Shown: positions 26,750 to 35,504, numbered from the stretch's first letter. The stretch: DNA of 64,000 nucleotides from Pseudomonas moorei (GCF_008801475.1 NZ_VZPP01000008.1:62001-126000); one strand, 5' to 3'. Notes: a model not told the origin generated them from the letters alone. Numbers and translations: made by a program.

Positions 26750-27633
26750 GACACGTAATCCCGATAATGCCGCTCATAAACTGACGCCGGGTGATCCTCG
26801 GCGACCGGCGCTGCGGTGTCTGCCCACCACTGTGCGACCTCGGCACCCGTGGCGATCCACACGTCATCGTGCTGTTGAATGCCTTCGATCAATTCGCGCA
26901 ATACGCCGATGCGTCCCGGCGTGGCGATGATTTCCGGGTGCAGGCGCAGCACGTAGCAAAGGCCAAAACGGTGAAATCCGGCGAAGTCCATTTGCAGGTT
27001 GCCCAGGGTGTGGCTGTAGGACGCGATCCGCGATTGCGCCGGAGGCACTGCCGGGCTGAGGTTGAAGGCGAAGTAAGGCTCGTCCTCCAGTTCATAATGC
27101 AGAGGCAGTTCAATGACCTCAGGTGCAGTCGGGTGAGCGAATGGCAAGTCATCGCCGCGCCACGACGAGGACCAGCGAATGCCCTGATCCTTCAAAGCCT
27201 CGATGAACCCCGGCGCACCATTGCCCGTCGGGATGCGAAAACCGGCTGGACGTTGGCCGGTCAGCTCCGCCAAGGTCTCACAGCCCTTGGCGATGTCGTC
27301 GCTTTGCGCGGCCAGGTCCAGGGTGTCGTAGTTCTGATGACGATAGCCGGCGCAGGCGATCTCATGGCCGTCGGCCTGGATCGCCCGAATATGGCCGGGG
27401 TTTTCTTCGGCGACGATACCGGGGACAAACCAGGTGCTGGACACACCGAGTTCCTTGAAAAGGCCGAGCAAACGCTCCACGCCCCGTTGTGTGCCGTAGC
27501 GCCAGACCGACAATGTCTTGTCGCGCCCGGCGACTTCCGGGGCTTGCGTGAGGATGCCGTGGATGTCGTTGTAATCGACGGTCAGTACCACAGCGCAGCG
27601 ATAGCCTTGGGGCCAGACAGCGGAATCAACCAT
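26746..27633 (-). CDS. Polysaccharide-deacetylase-fold protein, PuuE-like (paralogue 2)
   Basis: This 295-residue protein has the NodB-type barrel: VVLTVDYND (residues 16-23), TWFVPG, GHEIACAGYRHQ and GFRIPTGN. The PuuE subgroup hydrolyses cyclic or linear amides such as allantoin instead of polysaccharide. The first His of the H-x3-H metal motif is Ala95 here, while His99 remains, unlike the neighbouring paralogue. The ATG at 27633 has AAGGAG 7 bases upstream and overlaps the stop of paralogue 1 by 8 bases. The pair and the MmgE/PrpD gene form a coupled three-gene block. Confidence 0.82.
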   Translation of the reverse strand: MVDSAVWPQGYRCAVVLTVDYNDIHGILTQAPEVAGRDKTLSVWRYGTQRGVERLLGLFKELGVSSTWFVPGIVAEENPGHIRAIQADGHEIACAGYRHQNYDTLDLAAQSDDIAKGCETLAELTGQRPAGFRIPTGNGAPGFIEALKDQGIRWSSSWRGDDLPFAHPTAPEVIELPLHYELEDEPYFAFNLSPAVPPAQSRIASYSHTLGNLQMDFAGFHRFGLCYVLRLHPEIIATPGRIGVLRELIEGIQQHDDVWIATGAEVAQWWADTAAPVAEDHPASVYERHYRDYVS

Positions 27634-28474
27634 GGTGATGCTCCTTGAGCCACCACTGGGCGACATCGCGGCAGGTGGCGAACCAGACGTCGTCGCGCTG
27701 ACGCATGTGTTCGAAGAGTTTTTCCAGCAACAGGATGCGGCCCGGTTTGCCGGTGATCTTGGGGTGGAACAGGGTCGTCAGGCATAACCCTTCATTCATT
27801 GCGCCGTCGTATTCGCGGCACCAGTTGTCGAGGGTCAGCTCATAGCTGGCGGTACGGTCCAGCCCCGAAGGGAAGTCCGGCGCACGGGTGTAGGCGAGGG
27901 AGGCGTAGTCGTCCATTTCCCAACGACCGGGGATCTCCACCAGTGGCGTGGTGTGGCCGGGTACGTTGACCAGGTACGGCCGGTCATCGCCGCGCATGCT
28001 GCTGGAGTACGTCACGCCAGCCTCCACCAGCACCGCCGGGGTTTCGGCGCGCCAGTCGCCTGAAGGCGTGCGAAAGCCTTCGGCGCGAATGTTCAGGTGT
28101 TTCCAGAACACTTCACGGGACAGCTTCATGACGTCCTTTTGCTGCTCCAGCGTCAGGGCGTAAAACGATTCGTGTTTGTAGCCGTGGTAAGCCACTTCAT
28201 GCCCGCGTTCGACAATGGCCTGGCACTGTCTTGGCCAGTTCTCCACGACCCAGGCCGGGACAAAGAACGTCGTCGGGATGCGGAAGTCGTCGAGCAGATC
28301 GAGCAATCGCGGCAATGCCCGGTAGGGGCCATAACCGCCGAAACCGAAGTATTCCGGCTTGCGCCAGATCGAACCGTTGAGCATGGCATCGCCAGTCGGG
28401 CCGTCGAGGTCGAAGGCCAGGGCGAGGCAGGCTTTGTGGGGGGCGGGCCAGGTGGCTGGGGGTGAGGAGGACAT
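27626..28474 (-). CDS. Polysaccharide-deacetylase-fold protein, PuuE-like (paralogue 1)
   Basis: This 282-residue cytoplasmic protein without a signal peptide shows FDLDG (Asp22, Asp24), TTFFVPAWV, HGYKHE with His97 and His101 as probable metal ligands, and GFRTPSGDW. Lack of a signal peptide and the PuuE-like pattern argue against cell-wall deacetylation and for hydrolysis of a small amide. It is first of the block deacetylase 1, deacetylase 2, MmgE/PrpD. It follows the ABC transporter genes, from which REP elements at 28512-28672 separate it. Confidence 0.84.
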   Translation of the reverse strand: MSSSPPATWPAPHKACLALAFDLDGPTGDAMLNGSIWRKPEYFGFGGYGPYRALPRLLDLLDDFRIPTTFFVPAWVVENWPRQCQAIVERGHEVAYHGYKHESFYALTLEQQKDVMKLSREVFWKHLNIRAEGFRTPSGDWRAETPAVLVEAGVTYSSSMRGDDRPYLVNVPGHTTPLVEIPGRWEMDDYASLAYTRAPDFPSGLDRTASYELTLDNWCREYDGAMNEGLCLTTLFHPKITGKPGRILLLEKLFEHMRQRDDVWFATCRDVAQWWLKEHHHG

Positions 28475-28511
28475 CGGTGATGCTCCAACTATTTATAAGT
28501 AAACACCGGAC

Positions 28512-28603
28512 CCTGTGGGAGCGGGCTTGCCTGCGATGAGGCCGACACATTCAACCCTCGATCAGCTGACAAATCGCCCTCGCGGGCAAGCTCGCTCCCA
28601 CAG
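28512..28603. repeat. REPIN
   Basis: CTGTGGGAGCGGGCTTGCCTG is followed by the inverted half GCGGGCAAGCTCGCTCCCACAG. It lies between the transporter genes and the enzyme genes of the same strand, where it could set the two groups at different transcript levels. Confidence 0.8.
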
Positions 28604-28640
28604 GTATGTCGGTCGGCCACAAAATTGTGATCGAACCAGA

Positions 28641-28672
28641 CCTTTGTGGGAGCGAGTTCGCCCCCACAAAGG
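28641..28672. terminator. REP-type hairpin after the binding-protein gene
   Basis: CCTTTGTGGG pairs with CCCACAAAGG, with a further REP core inside, 8 bases after the binding-protein stop. It may stabilise or end the transporter transcript. Confidence 0.65.
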
Positions 28673-28680
28673 ACAGGTCC

Positions 28681-29505
28681 TTATTTGCCGGCGTTGACGG
28701 TCACGGTCTGGATCGCACCCAGTTCCAGATCCCACTTCTTCAGGATCGCCTGGTAGCTGCCGTCATCCACCATGCTCTGCAATGCGACTTTCACCGCTTC
28801 GCTCAGCTCAGGCTTTTTCTTGCTCACGCCCAGGCCGGTGAACTGCTTGGAAATCGGCAGGCCAACGGTCTTGTACATGTCCTTTTCCTGGGTTTTCAGG
28901 TACGGCAGGGTTTCGCTGCCCTGCATGGCGGCGTCAATGCGGCTCTGACGCAACTGAGCGCGGGCGTCGGCCGAGCCTTCGGTGCCGATCACGTTGATCG
29001 CCGGTTTGCCGGCGGCTTCGCAGTTGGCCTTGCTCCACTCGGCGATTTCCGCCGGGAAGGTCGTACGGCGGCTGGTGCCGACTTTCTTGCCGCACAGGTC
29101 GATGATTTCGTTGGTGGCTGCGTTTTTCTGCAAGGTGTAGAACTGCGGGCCGCTGGTGAAGTAGTCGACGAAGGTCACGCTGGCCTGACGCTCGGCGGTG
29201 TCGGTCATGCCTGACAACACCATGTCCACGCGGTCGGTGGTCAGCGCATTGATCATTTGCTCAAAACCGGTTTCCTGCCATTTGATCTTCACCCCCAAAC
29301 GCTGGGCCAGCGCATTGCCCAGGTCGTAGTCGAGGCCGGTGAGGGTGTTGGTGGCCGGGTCCTTGAAATCCATCGGCGGGTAGTTCGGCATGATCGCGAC
29401 GACGATCTCGCCCTTGTCCTTGATGCTGGCCGGTAATTCGGCGGCGAAGGTGAAGCCGGAGGCCATGACACTGGCGAGTACTGCTGGGATAACGATTTTC
29501 TTCAT
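28681..29505 (-). CDS. Polar amino-acid ABC transporter, substrate-binding protein
   Basis: This 274-residue periplasmic protein has a signal peptide (MKKIVIPAVLASVMASGFTFA). Family 3 binding-protein features follow: GEIVVAIMPNYPPMDF, LTGLDYDLGNALAQRLGVKIKW, and INALTTDRVDMVLSGMTDTAERQASVTFVDYF. It captures an amino acid or similar zwitterion for the ATPase and permease encoded just upstream on the same strand. I chose the ATG at 29505; the frame upstream to 29544 has no signal. Given the module, an N-substituted amino dicarboxylate is a candidate ligand, by inference only. Confidence 0.88.
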   Translation of the reverse strand: MKKIVIPAVLASVMASGFTFAAELPASIKDKGEIVVAIMPNYPPMDFKDPATNTLTGLDYDLGNALAQRLGVKIKWQETGFEQMINALTTDRVDMVLSGMTDTAERQASVTFVDYFTSGPQFYTLQKNAATNEIIDLCGKKVGTSRRTTFPAEIAEWSKANCEAAGKPAINVIGTEGSADARAQLRQSRIDAAMQGSETLPYLKTQEKDMYKTVGLPISKQFTGLGVSKKKPELSEAVKVALQSMVDDGSYQAILKKWDLELGAIQTVTVNAGK

Positions 29506-29544
29506 GGTCGTTCTCTTATGAGTGTTGTGAGCGCCAAGGGGCAC

Positions 29545-30309
29545 TTAGGTTCGAACGGCAGAAATGAAGCTTTGGGTGCGAGGGTTTTGCGGACTTATTA
29601 GTATTTCTTCGGGGCTTCCAGCCTCCACGATCTGTCCGCCGTCCATGAACACCATGCGGTTGGATACTTCGCGAGCGAAGCCCAGTTCATGGGTGACGAC
29701 GATCATGGTCATGCCGGTCTGCGCCAGATCGCGCATCACCGACAGCACCTCACCGACCAGTTCCGGGTCGAGTGCCGAAGTGGGTTCATCGAATAGCATC
29801 AGCTTGGGGCGCATGGCCAAGGCACGAGCAATGGCGACACGTTGTTGCTGACCACCCGAAAGTTCGATCGGGTAGCTGTTGCGTTTGTCGGCCAGGCCGA
29901 CACGGGCGAGCAGTTCCACGGCTTCTTCGTGCGCCTCCTTGGGCGAACGCTTGAGCACCTGGCACGGCCCTTCGATGATGTTTTGCAGCACGGTCATGTG
30001 CGGGAACAGGTTGAAACGCTGGAACACCATGCCGGTCGACAGGCGCTGACGGGCGATCTGCGTTTCGTTGAGTTCATGCAGCTTGTTGCCGACGACCCGG
30101 TAGCCGACCAGTTCGCCGTCGACCCAGAGGCCGCCCTTGTCGATCTTTTCCAGCTGGTTGACGCAACGCAGCAAGGTGCTTTTGCCGGAGCCGGACGGGC
30201 CGATGATGCACAGTACTTCGCCTTGCTCGACTTCGATGTTGATGTCCTTGAGCGCGTGGTACTGGTCGTAATATTTGTTCAGGCTCACGGCCTTGACGAT
30301 GCTTCTCAT
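29545..30309 (-). CDS. Polar amino-acid ABC transporter, ATPase
   Basis: This 254-residue protein has Walker A GPSGSGKST, Q-loop VFQRFNLFPHMTV, signature LSGGQQQRVAIARALAM, Walker B LMLFDEPTSALDPE and the His of VVTHELGFAREV. It is of the GlnQ/HisP type. The ATG at 30309 has AGGAACCCGAC directly upstream. It lies 10 bases after the permease and 39 bases before the binding protein. Confidence 0.92.
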   Translation of the reverse strand: MRSIVKAVSLNKYYDQYHALKDINIEVEQGEVLCIIGPSGSGKSTLLRCVNQLEKIDKGGLWVDGELVGYRVVGNKLHELNETQIARQRLSTGMVFQRFNLFPHMTVLQNIIEGPCQVLKRSPKEAHEEAVELLARVGLADKRNSYPIELSGGQQQRVAIARALAMRPKLMLFDEPTSALDPELVGEVLSVMRDLAQTGMTMIVVTHELGFAREVSNRMVFMDGGQIVEAGSPEEILISPQNPRTQSFISAVRT

Positions 30310-30319
30310 GTCGGGTTCC

Positions 30320-31198
30320 TCAAGAGCGCTTGCCGGCGCCGCGGGCGAAACGACGCTCCAGACGGCTTTGACCAAAGGACAGGACGGTGACGGTGGCCAG
30401 GTACCAGATACCCGCGACAATCAGCAGCTCCATCACGCGGGCGTTGGCGTAGTAGATGTTCTGGGCGTTGTAGAGCAGCTCCGAGTACTGGATGACGCTC
30501 GCCAGCGAGGTCATTTTCACCATGCCGATGAACTCGTTGCCCACGGGTGGAATGATGATCCGCATGGCCTGCGGCAGGATGATCCGGCGCAACGCTTGCA
30601 GGCGCGGCATGCCGATCGACTTGGCGGCCTCGTACTGCCCGGTGTCCACGGAGAGAAGACCGGCGCGCACCACCTCGGCGGTGTAGGCGCCCTGGTTGAT
30701 GCTCAAGCCGAGCAGGGCGGCCACGAACGGCGTCATCAGGCTCACGGTGTCCAGTTCGAACAGGCCGGGGATGCCGATGGTGGGGAAGATCAGTGCCAGG
30801 TTGAACCACAACAGCAGTTGCAGGATCAGCGGCGTGCCGCGAAACAGCCAGGTGTAGGTCACTGCCACATAGCGCAGGATCGGGTTGGCCGACATGCGCA
30901 TGATCGCGGTGATCACCCCGAACACGATGCCCAGCGCCATGGCCAGCACCGCCATGACGATGGTGTTGAGCAAGCCCCACATGATCGCCTGGGACGTGAG
31001 GAACTGGCCGATGTACGACCATTCGATCTTGCCTTCTGCGAAGGCCCGCACCAGACCCAGGATTGCAATGACAATCACCGTGGCGAAGAAAATGCGCCCG
31101 TAGTAGCGGCGTGGTACATGTTGGTACTGGGTGATGTCGAACTGGTTTTCCGCCAGTTTGCGCTCCGCCTGGAGTCGCTCTGCTTGTGTCTGACTCAT
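30320..31198 (-). CDS. Polar amino-acid ABC transporter, permease
   Basis: This 292-residue inner-membrane protein of the HisM/GlnP type has TWLFRGTPLILQLLLW and the EAA loop EAAKSIGMPRLQALRRIILPQAMRIIIPP. A hydrophilic N-terminal extension of about 35 residues precedes the first membrane segment. There is only one permease gene, so a homodimer is expected. It is first in the transporter operon, downstream of the lyase gene and a REPIN. Confidence 0.9.
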   Translation of the reverse strand: MSQTQAERLQAERKLAENQFDITQYQHVPRRYYGRIFFATVIVIAILGLVRAFAEGKIEWSYIGQFLTSQAIMWGLLNTIVMAVLAMALGIVFGVITAIMRMSANPILRYVAVTYTWLFRGTPLILQLLLWFNLALIFPTIGIPGLFELDTVSLMTPFVAALLGLSINQGAYTAEVVRAGLLSVDTGQYEAAKSIGMPRLQALRRIILPQAMRIIIPPVGNEFIGMVKMTSLASVIQYSELLYNAQNIYYANARVMELLIVAGIWYLATVTVLSFGQSRLERRFARGAGKRS

Positions 31199-31241
31199 GT
31201 TGGTTCTCCGTACACGTTATTTCGGCTCAAACACAGACCCA

Positions 31242-31343
31242 CTGTGGGAGCGAGCCTGCTGGCGATGGTGGTCAACGATAACGCTGGCAACCTGACACCC
31301 CGTGGTGCTCTCGGGTTCATCGCGAACAAGCTCGCTCCTGCAA
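31242..31343. repeat. REPIN
   Basis: CTGTGGGAGCGAGCCTGCTGG and the inverted half GAACAAGCTCGCTCCTGCAAG enclose about 55 bases. It lies between the lyase gene and the ABC permease. Confidence 0.8.
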
Positions 31344-31358
31344 GGGTTTGCGTTTGGC

Positions 31359-32786
31359 TCAGAGGCGGAAGCCCTGATAGTTCTCGGTCCACGCCTGCTG
31401 GGTGGCCAGAGCGGTTTTCAGGCGGCCGATCTGTTCGCGTACCTGCTGCGGCGCGGTGCCACCCCAGCCGCTGCGAGCAGCGATGGCGGCTTCCAGGGTC
31501 AGGCTGTCGCGGACCTCGGGGGTCAGGCGTGGGTCCACCTCGGCCAACAGCGCCGCAGAGGCTTCCCACAATTCGATGTCGTGTTTTTCGCAGGCCTGCA
31601 CCAGCGCACCGGTGATTTCATGGGCTTCCTTGAACGGCACGCCGCGTACTGCCAGCCAGTCGGCGACTTCGGTGGCGAGGGTGAAGCCCAACGGCGCCTG
31701 GCGACGCAGCTCTTCGACGTTGACCTTTATGGTCGCGACCATTCCAGCCATGGCCGGCAGCACCAGCAGCAGGGTGTCGACGCTGTCGAGCACGCCGTTC
31801 TTGTCTTCGCTCAAATCGCGGTTGTAGGACAGTGGCAAGGATTTGAGGGTGGACAGCAAACCCGTCAGGTTGCCGATCAGGCGTCCGGCCTTGCCCCGCG
31901 CCAGTTCGGCGATGTCCGGGTTTTTCTTCTGCGGCATGATCGAACTGCCGGTGGCGTAGGCATCGTCCAGCGCGACCCAGCGGAACTGCCGCGAAGACCA
32001 CAGGCAAAACTCTTCGGCGAGACGCGAGATGTTGATGCCGAGCATGCTGGCAATGAACAGGAATTCGGCGACGTGATCGCGGCTGGCGACGGCGTCGATG
32101 GAGTTTTCGCACACTCCGCTGTAACCCATTTCTTTGGCTGATTGCTGGGGCTGGCGAGCGATGGCAGAGCCGGCCATGGCGGCGGCGCCCAGTGGCGACA
32201 GCGAGGTGCGCGCGTCCCAATCCACGAGGCGCTGCACGTCACGCAGCATCGATTGCGAGTGAGCCAGCAGATGATGGGCAAACACGATCGGCTGCGCTTG
32301 CTGCAAGTGAGTGAAGCCGGGGCAAATGCTCTCGATGTGTTGCTCGGCCTGTTCGACCAGCGCCTGCTGCAAGGCCAGCACTTCAACGGCCAGGGTGCGT
32401 ACGTGGTCGCGCAGGAATAACCGCAGGTCATTGGCAGTCTGGTCATTCCGTGAGCGACCGGCACGCAGCTTGCCGCCCAGCGCGCCAAGGCGCTCGGTCA
32501 GCAGGCGTTCGATGAAGGTGTGCACGTCTTCGTCGTCGAGCGTTGGCGCAATGCTGCCGGCGCGGAAGTCAGCGCCGATTCGCTCCAGGGCGTCGAGCAT
32601 GGTTTGGGTTTCTTGCTCGCTCAAAAGACCGGCGCGCTGCAGTTCCCGGGCGTGGGCCTTGGAACCGGCGAGGTCGTACGGGGTCAGGCGAAAGTAGCGT
32701 TCAGGGCAACGGGACAAAGCGGCCAAGGCTTCGGACGGACCGCTTTTGAAGCGAGCACCCCAGAGACGGTCGGTAGTTTGAGACAT
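31359..32786 (-). CDS. Argininosuccinate-lyase-like C-N lyase
   Basis: This 475-residue protein is of the fumarase/aspartase superfamily, ASL branch. It has the signature GSSIMPQKKNPD (residues 280-291, flexible loop with the catalytic Ser), the TH pair in GFTHLQQAQP (159-160) and GRSRNDQ (110-116). In ArgH the segment before GRSRNDQ is LHT; here it is LRA (107-109), so a His-Thr that contacts substrate is lost. That argues for a substrate other than argininosuccinate, such as a C-N bonded succinyl compound that yields fumarate. The ATG at 32786 is preceded by a purine-rich site; the frame further upstream is untranslated leader. It is divergent from a LysR gene. Confidence 0.85.
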   Translation of the reverse strand: MSQTTDRLWGARFKSGPSEALAALSRCPERYFRLTPYDLAGSKAHARELQRAGLLSEQETQTMLDALERIGADFRAGSIAPTLDDEDVHTFIERLLTERLGALGGKLRAGRSRNDQTANDLRLFLRDHVRTLAVEVLALQQALVEQAEQHIESICPGFTHLQQAQPIVFAHHLLAHSQSMLRDVQRLVDWDARTSLSPLGAAAMAGSAIARQPQQSAKEMGYSGVCENSIDAVASRDHVAEFLFIASMLGINISRLAEEFCLWSSRQFRWVALDDAYATGSSIMPQKKNPDIAELARGKAGRLIGNLTGLLSTLKSLPLSYNRDLSEDKNGVLDSVDTLLLVLPAMAGMVATIKVNVEELRRQAPLGFTLATEVADWLAVRGVPFKEAHEITGALVQACEKHDIELWEASAALLAEVDPRLTPEVRDSLTLEAAIAARSGWGGTAPQQVREQIGRLKTALATQQAWTENYQGFRL

Positions 32787-32956
32787 TGTTGTTTTCCTCG
32801 TCGGTAACGTGAACTGAAATCGAAGCGGCCAAGCCGCAATCACCGCTGCGCTATTGAGCCGTTAACAGCGGGCTGAATCAGGCCAGAGCAGTTTTTAAGA
32901 GGGCAGTTTCAAAAAGGCGAGAGCTGATCGAAGTGTCAGCTTTTAATGTTTTGAGA

Positions 32957-32974
32957 TCAGTGATTTGGCACTGA
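32957..32974. promoter_or_regulatory. Candidate LysR operator
   Basis: TCAGTG-ATTTGG-CACTGA is an inverted repeat of 6-base arms in the AT-rich 306-base spacer between the divergent lyase (start 32786) and LysR (start 33093) genes. This is where a LysR-type regulator of the module should bind. Confidence 0.4.
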
Positions 32975-33092
32975 CGTTCGGGATTTTTTTGACGATTGCA
33001 AAGTCTGGTTTTCTGTGTTCATTATTATTAGGCCAGCTATGTTTTTGTTGTTGGGCACAGATTGTTGAATACGGCGCCAGAGGTAAATAGTC

Positions 33093-34061
33093 ATGATGGA
33101 AACCCCACTTTCCAATTCCGGAAACCCGCCACCGAAAACGCTGCAACGGGCACCGTTGGCCCTCAGTGGGCTGGACTTCAAACTGCTCAAAGTGTTCAAG
33201 GCCGTGGTCGAGGCCGGAGGCTTCAGTGCCGCGCAAAACGAGCTGAACGTGGGGCTGGCAGCCATCAGCAAACAGATTTCCGACCTGGAAATCCGCATCG
33301 GCATGCGCCTTTGCACCCGGGGGCGAGAGGGCTTTCACCTGACGGAAGAGGGGCGTCTGGTGTATCAGGCGTCAATAGACTTATTTGCCTCGGTCGACAA
33401 CTTTCGCGATCGCCTTAGTTCAGCTCAAAACGAACTTGTCGGTGATCTTGGTGTGGGGGTAATAGACAATACAATCTCTGATGCCAATTCACCGTTGGTT
33501 TCAGCGATTAGAATAATAAACGAACAGTCTCCCAAGGTTCGATTTCAACTTCAGGCGACGCAACTTGATGAAGTGGAAAGGGGCGTTGTAGAGGGGCGGT
33601 TAGTGGCGGGAATTGTTCCGGTTTATCAAAAGCGCGAAGAGTTCGATTACTACGCGCTATACGAAGAACGCTCGGAAGTTTATTGCGCAGTCGGTCACCC
33701 TCTGTTCTCCATGGCAGAGGCTGAGATGGGTGCAAATGTGCTCAAGGATTACGAGTGCATCAACCATCGCTACGCGATCCACCGTGACAAACTCAACTAT
33801 GCCCGCTACGACAGTTTTTCCGCCTCGGCCACCCAGGTGGAGGCTGTTGCGCTGCTGATCAAGACGGGTCGTTTTGTGGGGTTCCTGCCCCAACATTACG
33901 CCGCACCGATGGTGGAGCGGGGAGAGTTTCGCGCGGTGTGTCCGGACCTGATCCATATCGTCACGCCGTTCAGTCTGATCCTGCGCCATAACACTGTCCG
34001 CAGCCCGTTGGTGAAGGCATTTACCCGGGCACTGGGCGTGGATTTAAAAGCCTCGGTTTGA
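33093..34061 (+). CDS. LysR-type regulator of the lyase/transporter module
   Basis: This 322-residue protein has the helix-turn-helix at residues about 28-85: LKVFKAVVEAGGFSAAQNELNVGLAAISKQISDLEIRIGMRLCTRG. A type-2 periplasmic-binding fold follows (VGDLGVGVIDN..., FVGFLPQHYA). AGAGGT is 7 bases before the ATG. Codons from about 33400 to 33700 are less GC-rich than in the neighbouring genes. The divergent arrangement with the lyase makes it the probable activator of the lyase, transporter and hydrolase genes. Confidence 0.9.
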   Translation: MMETPLSNSGNPPPKTLQRAPLALSGLDFKLLKVFKAVVEAGGFSAAQNELNVGLAAISKQISDLEIRIGMRLCTRGREGFHLTEEGRLVYQASIDLFASVDNFRDRLSSAQNELVGDLGVGVIDNTISDANSPLVSAIRIINEQSPKVRFQLQATQLDEVERGVVEGRLVAGIVPVYQKREEFDYYALYEERSEVYCAVGHPLFSMAEAEMGANVLKDYECINHRYAIHRDKLNYARYDSFSASATQVEAVALLIKTGRFVGFLPQHYAAPMVERGEFRAVCPDLIHIVTPFSLILRHNTVRSPLVKAFTRALGVDLKASV

Positions 34062-34301
34062 CGGGTTTTTGCAATGGAACATCAACTAACGAACAACGGC
34101 GGCCATCAGGGGCGATTGGACCTGGCTTAAAGCTTTCAGCATTGACTGTAATGCGAAGCCGTTTTTTCGAAACGTACGCTCAATACCGGTCTTAGTGTTC
34201 CCAATGCCGTGCTGTGAAGAGCGTGAAAATCGCCTGGTCACGGAGCGTCAACAATGATTACCCGACGCCCCTGAACTTCGCGGCCTTCAAGGTATTACAG
34301 C

Positions 34302-34348
34302 GCCAGTTTTTGCAAAAACAGGCTTGTCGTAAACCTTCAAAAACTGGC
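34302..34348. repeat. Inverted repeat in the gap after LysR
   Basis: GCCAGTTTTTG (34302-34312) and CAAAAACTGGC (34338-34348) are perfect 11-base arms with a 25-base loop. The gap 34062-34391 has no other recognisable feature. It could terminate transcription of either convergent gene. Confidence 0.5.
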
Positions 34349-34391
34349 AACGGTGCAACTCGTAAATGCTGCCACGTGGGCCGCCGGGGGG

Positions 34392-35504
34392 TTACGAAAA
34401 TCGCACAGAGGTATAGGCCCTTTGCGAGTCTTGCGCCGAGTAGACGGGATAATCGATATAGCCTTGTGCGCCACCGCCATAAAACGCTTCACGTCCTGCT
34501 TCGGCCAGCGGCCAGCCATGCCGCAAGCGATTGACCAGATCGGGGTTGGCTATGAACGGCCGGCCAAAAACCGCCAGGTCCGCCACCCCTTCATCGATCG
34601 CCTGCTGCGCTGTTTCATGGGTGTAACCGCCCGACAGGATCAGGGTGCCGCAGTAGGCCGCGCGGATGGCTCTTTGAAAGTCTGGCGTGCCCAAATGGCT
34701 GGCGTGCAGATAGGCAATCTCGCGTTGGGACAGGGCTCCGGCGAGTGCGAGCCACGTCGCCTCTTCTTCATCGAACGCGTGCAGATCAGCCAGTCGCGCA
34801 AAAGGCGACACGCGTACTCCGACCTTCGTGCGGCCGATCTGCGCACTCACGGCATCGACCGTCTCAAGTAATAAACGCAGGCGATTGGCAATCGTGGGGC
34901 CACCGTAACGGTCTTCACGGGTGTTGAAGCTGCCGTTGATGAACTGTTCAAACAGGTAGCCGTTACCCGCATGAATTTCAACGCCGTCAAAACCCGCCGT
35001 CATGGCATTTTTCGCGGCCTGTCGAAAGTCTGCGATGACCTGTCGAATACCCTCGGCATCCAAAGCAACAGGCGCGCTCACCGGTACCTGCGCGGGTTGG
35101 CCGTCGCTGTCATAAGCGTGCACCAAGGTTTGCGCAGCGGGCACGGCCACTGGCGCGACCGGTGCTCGTCCCTCCAGCAAGGATGAGTGCGAGATCCGCC
35201 CTACATGCCACAGCTGGATGACAATCCGCCCTCCGGCTTGATGAACCGCGTCAGTCACGCGTTTCCAGCCTTCAATCTGCGCTGGTGTGTGAATCCCCGG
35301 GGTATAGAGATAGCCACGCCCCTGCCCGGACACCTGAGCGCTTTCGGTGATGATCAGACCCGCTCCCGCGCGCTGGGCGTAATAGGTCGCCATGTCCGCA
35401 GACGGCACGGTGTCCTTGACGCGGGCGCGGGTCATCGGCGCCATGACGATGCGATTGGACAGCTGCTGACCGGCCAGATTGTAAGTGTCGAAAAGAGATG
35501 ACAT
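34392..35504 (-). CDS. Old yellow enzyme family NADH:flavin oxidoreductase (NemA/XenB-like)
   Basis: This 370-residue FMN enzyme reduces activated double bonds or nitro groups with NAD(P)H. The family blocks are LSNRIVMAPMTRAR, GFDGVEIHAGNGYLFEQFINGSFNTREDRYGG (with the His and Asn that bind the substrate carbonyl) and FGRPFIANPDLV. The ATG at 35504 has GGAGGAT 7 bases upstream. The luciferase-like monooxygenase gene lies 29 bases upstream, so the two form an operon, with a LysR gene further upstream. Confidence 0.9.
   Translation of the reverse strand: MSSLFDTYNLAGQQLSNRIVMAPMTRARVKDTVPSADMATYYAQRAGAGLIITESAQVSGQGRGYLYTPGIHTPAQIEGWKRVTDAVHQAGGRIVIQLWHVGRISHSSLLEGRAPVAPVAVPAAQTLVHAYDSDGQPAQVPVSAPVALDAEGIRQVIADFRQAAKNAMTAGFDGVEIHAGNGYLFEQFINGSFNTREDRYGGPTIANRLRLLLETVDAVSAQIGRTKVGVRVSPFARLADLHAFDEEEATWLALAGALSQREIAYLHASHLGTPDFQRAIRAAYCGTLILSGGYTHETAQQAIDEGVADLAVFGRPFIANPDLVNRLRHGWPLAEAGREAFYGGGAQGYIDYPVYSAQDSQRAYTSVRFS

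Noticed and set aside
31359..32786. Housekeeping argininosuccinate lyase (argH)
   Set aside because: The LHT motif is LRA and the context is a catabolic module with an ABC transporter and LysR regulator, not arginine biosynthesis.
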